From contig JAHFLJ010000008.1 of assembly GCA_023244935.1 (NCBI GenBank), positions 1 to 36,447 on the forward strand: DNA of 36,447 nt, written 5' to 3'. This document shows, piece by piece, positions 34,133 through 36,447 of this stretch. This DNA comes from Candidatus Liptonbacteria bacterium (GTDB lineage: Bacteria > Patescibacteriota > Minisyncoccia > UBA6257 > 2-01-FULL-56-20). Each line of letters opens with the position of its first letter. The first letter of the stretch is position 1. Below the pieces are notes generated by a model, which saw only the letters and a program-made list of their open reading frames with translations, was not told where the DNA came from and searched no databases. The translations under genes and the position numbers were made by a program.

Positions 34133-36292
34133 GTGTTAAGACTCAATACACCGCTTGAACAAATTCGAGGAATCGGTCCGGGAATAATTACGAAGCTAAA
34201 CAAGCTCGGACTTCAAACTGTAAGCGACATTCTTTACCACTTCCCTTTTCGCTACGAAGACTTTTCTCATGTTTCCAATATTTCTGATTTAGCTCCCAAA
34301 GAACAATCGACTATCCACGGAGTAATCGAAGATGTCTCCATTCGCCACGCCTGGCATCGCCGAATGTTTATAACCGAAGCACAGATTGCCGATGAAACCG
34401 GCTCAATTCGAGCGGTCTGGTTTAATCAACCTTACATAAAAAATATTTTGACTGTCGGCCAAATGGCTAACTTCGCCGGAAAAGTTTCGGAGTCGGATGA
34501 AGGAGAATTATATTTCAGTAACCCCACTTTTGAAGTTTTAAAAAACGAAAATCAAGAAACAAAACATACCGCCCGCCTAGTTCCAATTTATCCGGAAACA
34601 AGAGGATTTACCTCCAAAGGAATTCGCGCGATTTTAAATTCCCTACTCCAGAATATTCCCGATATGGAAGACTGGATACCGGATGAAATTCTGGAAAAAA
34701 ACAATATTCCCGACTTAAAAAGCGCCCTACTCAAAATTCATTACCCAGAAACACTAGACGAAGCTTTTTATGCCAGAAAGCGTTTTGTCTTCGAAGACAT
34801 CTACTTGCTACAACTCGTCAATCTGATCCAGAAACTAACTCTAGCCAAAGAAAAAGCTCCACAGATACCAACCGATATTGAATGGCTTAAAACGGAGGTC
34901 TTAGCAAAGCTCCCATTTGAACTAACCAATGGACAGAAGAAAACCCTTTGGGAAGTTATTAAAGATATAAGTCTAGAAAAACCGATGAATCGCATCATCC
35001 AGGGAGATGTTGGCTCCGGCAAAACCGCCATTGCGGCCGTAGCCTCTCTTGTAGTCTCTAAATTGGGTCTACAGACCGCAATCATGGCTCCAACCGAAGT
35101 TCTCGCCAAGCAACACTACGAGACCTTTAAAAAGCTGTTCTTGCCGATGGACAAAAAATACCAACCGACAATCGGACTACTCACGGCCTCCGAATCGAAA
35201 ATATATTATGAAAAAGATGTCGAGGCCGACATTAAAAAACCCGCCTTAATCCAAAAAATTAAAAAGGGAGAAATCCCGATAATTATCGGCACCCATGCGC
35301 TGATTTCCAACTCCGCGAAGATTGCTTTTACTTTTGAGAATCTTGGACTCTTGGTAATTGATGAACAACACCGCTTCGGAGTTAAGCAGCGCGCGGAACT
35401 CACGAAAAACTCAAAAGGAATAATCCCCCACTTTTTAAGTATGTCGGCAACGCCTATCCCGAGGACTTTGATGCTCTCCGTTTTTGGCGATCTGGATGTT
35501 TCCATAATTTCCGAACTACCGAATGGCCGTCAGGAAATTACCACTCAAATTATTCAAAAAGAACATGCTCAAAAAACCTATGAATTTATGAAACAAAGAT
35601 TGAATGAAGGGCGACAAGCTTTTGTTGTCTGTCCCAGAATTGAACCAAGCGAAGATGAAAAATCTGTTCCTAAAAAACAGTTCTTCCAAAATATTAAAAA
35701 GCTTGAGTTAAAATCCGTTAAAGAAGAATACGAAAAATTATCGAAAACGGTTTTCAAAGACTACACCGTAGCAATGCTTCACGGACAAATGAAGCCCGCC
35801 GAAAAAGAGAAAATTATGGCGAATTTTAAGGCCAATAAAATAAACGTGTTGGTTTCGACCACGGTAATCGAGGTCGGCGTAGACATCCCCAACGCCGCAA
35901 TAATGCTAATCGAAGGCAGTGAACGTTTTGGGTTGGCGCAACTCTACCAACTACGTGGACGAATAGGTCGCGGGGAACACAAATCCTACTGTTTCCTTTT
36001 TACCGATTCCAAGAATCCGGAAACTAACGCCAGATTAAAAGCAATAATGACCGCGAAAAATGGATTTGAATTAGCCGAAAAAGATTTGGAAATCCGCGGA
36101 CCCGGACAATTTATCGGCGATGAACAATCCGGATTTTCGGATTTCATGATGAAAAGTCTTCAAAATATCGAACTTGTCAAATCTGCGCGTGAGTCAGCTG
36201 CGCTAACCTTAACTAGAAGCAATGGCCTGGATAAATTCCCAAAACTAAAAGAAAGACTGGCTGAATTTAAAATCCGCCTCCACTTGGAATAG
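34133..36292 (+). CDS. recG: ATP-dependent DNA helicase RecG
   Basis: RGIGPGIITKLNKLGLQTVSDILYHFPFRYED; QGDVGSGKTAIAAVA; DEQHRFGVKQR; SATPIPRTL; QLRGRIGRG. Track ATG 34127; GTG 34133 is proposed as a leaderless start. Confidence 0.96.
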   Translation: MLRLNTPLEQIRGIGPGIITKLNKLGLQTVSDILYHFPFRYEDFSHVSNISDLAPKEQSTIHGVIEDVSIRHAWHRRMFITEAQIADETGSIRAVWFNQPYIKNILTVGQMANFAGKVSESDEGELYFSNPTFEVLKNENQETKHTARLVPIYPETRGFTSKGIRAILNSLLQNIPDMEDWIPDEILEKNNIPDLKSALLKIHYPETLDEAFYARKRFVFEDIYLLQLVNLIQKLTLAKEKAPQIPTDIEWLKTEVLAKLPFELTNGQKKTLWEVIKDISLEKPMNRIIQGDVGSGKTAIAAVASLVVSKLGLQTAIMAPTEVLAKQHYETFKKLFLPMDKKYQPTIGLLTASESKIYYEKDVEADIKKPALIQKIKKGEIPIIIGTHALISNSAKIAFTFENLGLLVIDEQHRFGVKQRAELTKNSKGIIPHFLSMSATPIPRTLMLSVFGDLDVSIISELPNGRQEITTQIIQKEHAQKTYEFMKQRLNEGRQAFVVCPRIEPSEDEKSVPKKQFFQNIKKLELKSVKEEYEKLSKTVFKDYTVAMLHGQMKPAEKEKIMANFKANKINVLVSTTVIEVGVDIPNAAIMLIEGSERFGLAQLYQLRGRIGRGEHKSYCFLFTDSKNPETNARLKAIMTAKNGFELAEKDLEIRGPGQFIGDEQSGFSDFMMKSLQNIELVKSARESAALTLTRSNGLDKFPKLKERLAEFKIRLHLE

Positions 36293-36310
36293 ATTTATAA
36301 TTTTACTTCA

Positions 36311-36447
36311 TTATTTATTCTTGGGACGCATGAGCGGGAAAAACACAGTCTCCCGAACAGGCTTATCCATAAGCACCGCGAATAACCTCTCGGATATTCC
36401 AAATCCGGCGGTTGGAGGCATTCCATACTCCAGTGCCTCCACAAACC
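36311..36447 (-). CDS. lysS: Lysyl-tRNA synthetase C-terminus, partial
   Basis: Own translation: [44 protein letters not shown]; class II LysRS motif 3 region. Confidence 0.75.
   Translation of the reverse strand, partial: FVEALEYGMPPTAGFGISERLFAVLMDKPVRETVFFPLMRPKNK

Overview
This 36.4 kb window looks like a contig from a Patescibacteria/CPR (Parcubacteria-like) bacterium. That placement is inferred from gene content, short translation factors and typical CPR envelope proteins; no phylogeny was run. Core blocks on the minus strand: infA-rpmJ-rpsM-rpsK-rpsD-rpoA-rplQ-rplM-rpsI; glyS-murA; rpsU-yqeY-ybeY-ftsA-ftsZ; recO; rpsB-tsf; mnmA; efp; khpA-like; rpsP; an AI-2E transporter with a FAD-linked oxidase; and a HIT protein. 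On the plus strand: rmuC, a putative PD-(D/E)XK nuclease, an 856-aa double-metallophosphoesterase-like protein, and recG. Both window edges carry partial genes missing from the ORF track: a secreted IPT/TIG-type surface protein on the left and a lysS C-terminus on the right. rpmJ (37 aa) is also missing from the track. RNA genes are tRNA-Tyr(GTA) and tRNA-Lys(CTT). The strongest unusual signals are non-coding: (1) a complete tRNA-Lys nested inside a second tRNA-Lys that is cut exactly between positions 35 and 36 of the anticodon; (2) long imperfect palindromes made of a gene's 3' end, a terminator and an inverted copy of that 3' end (rpsI, tRNA-Tyr, tRNA-Lys, rpsP); (3) a dispersed two-hairpin element with compensatory changes; (4) a second hairpin repeat family in tandem beside efp, with competing stems; (5) palindromic repeats inserted in frame in mnmA; (6) many promoters with TATAAT-N6/7-start geometry (leaderless), against a separate set of single genes with strong Shine-Dalgarno sites. 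All calls are from reading the sequence; no searches were run.
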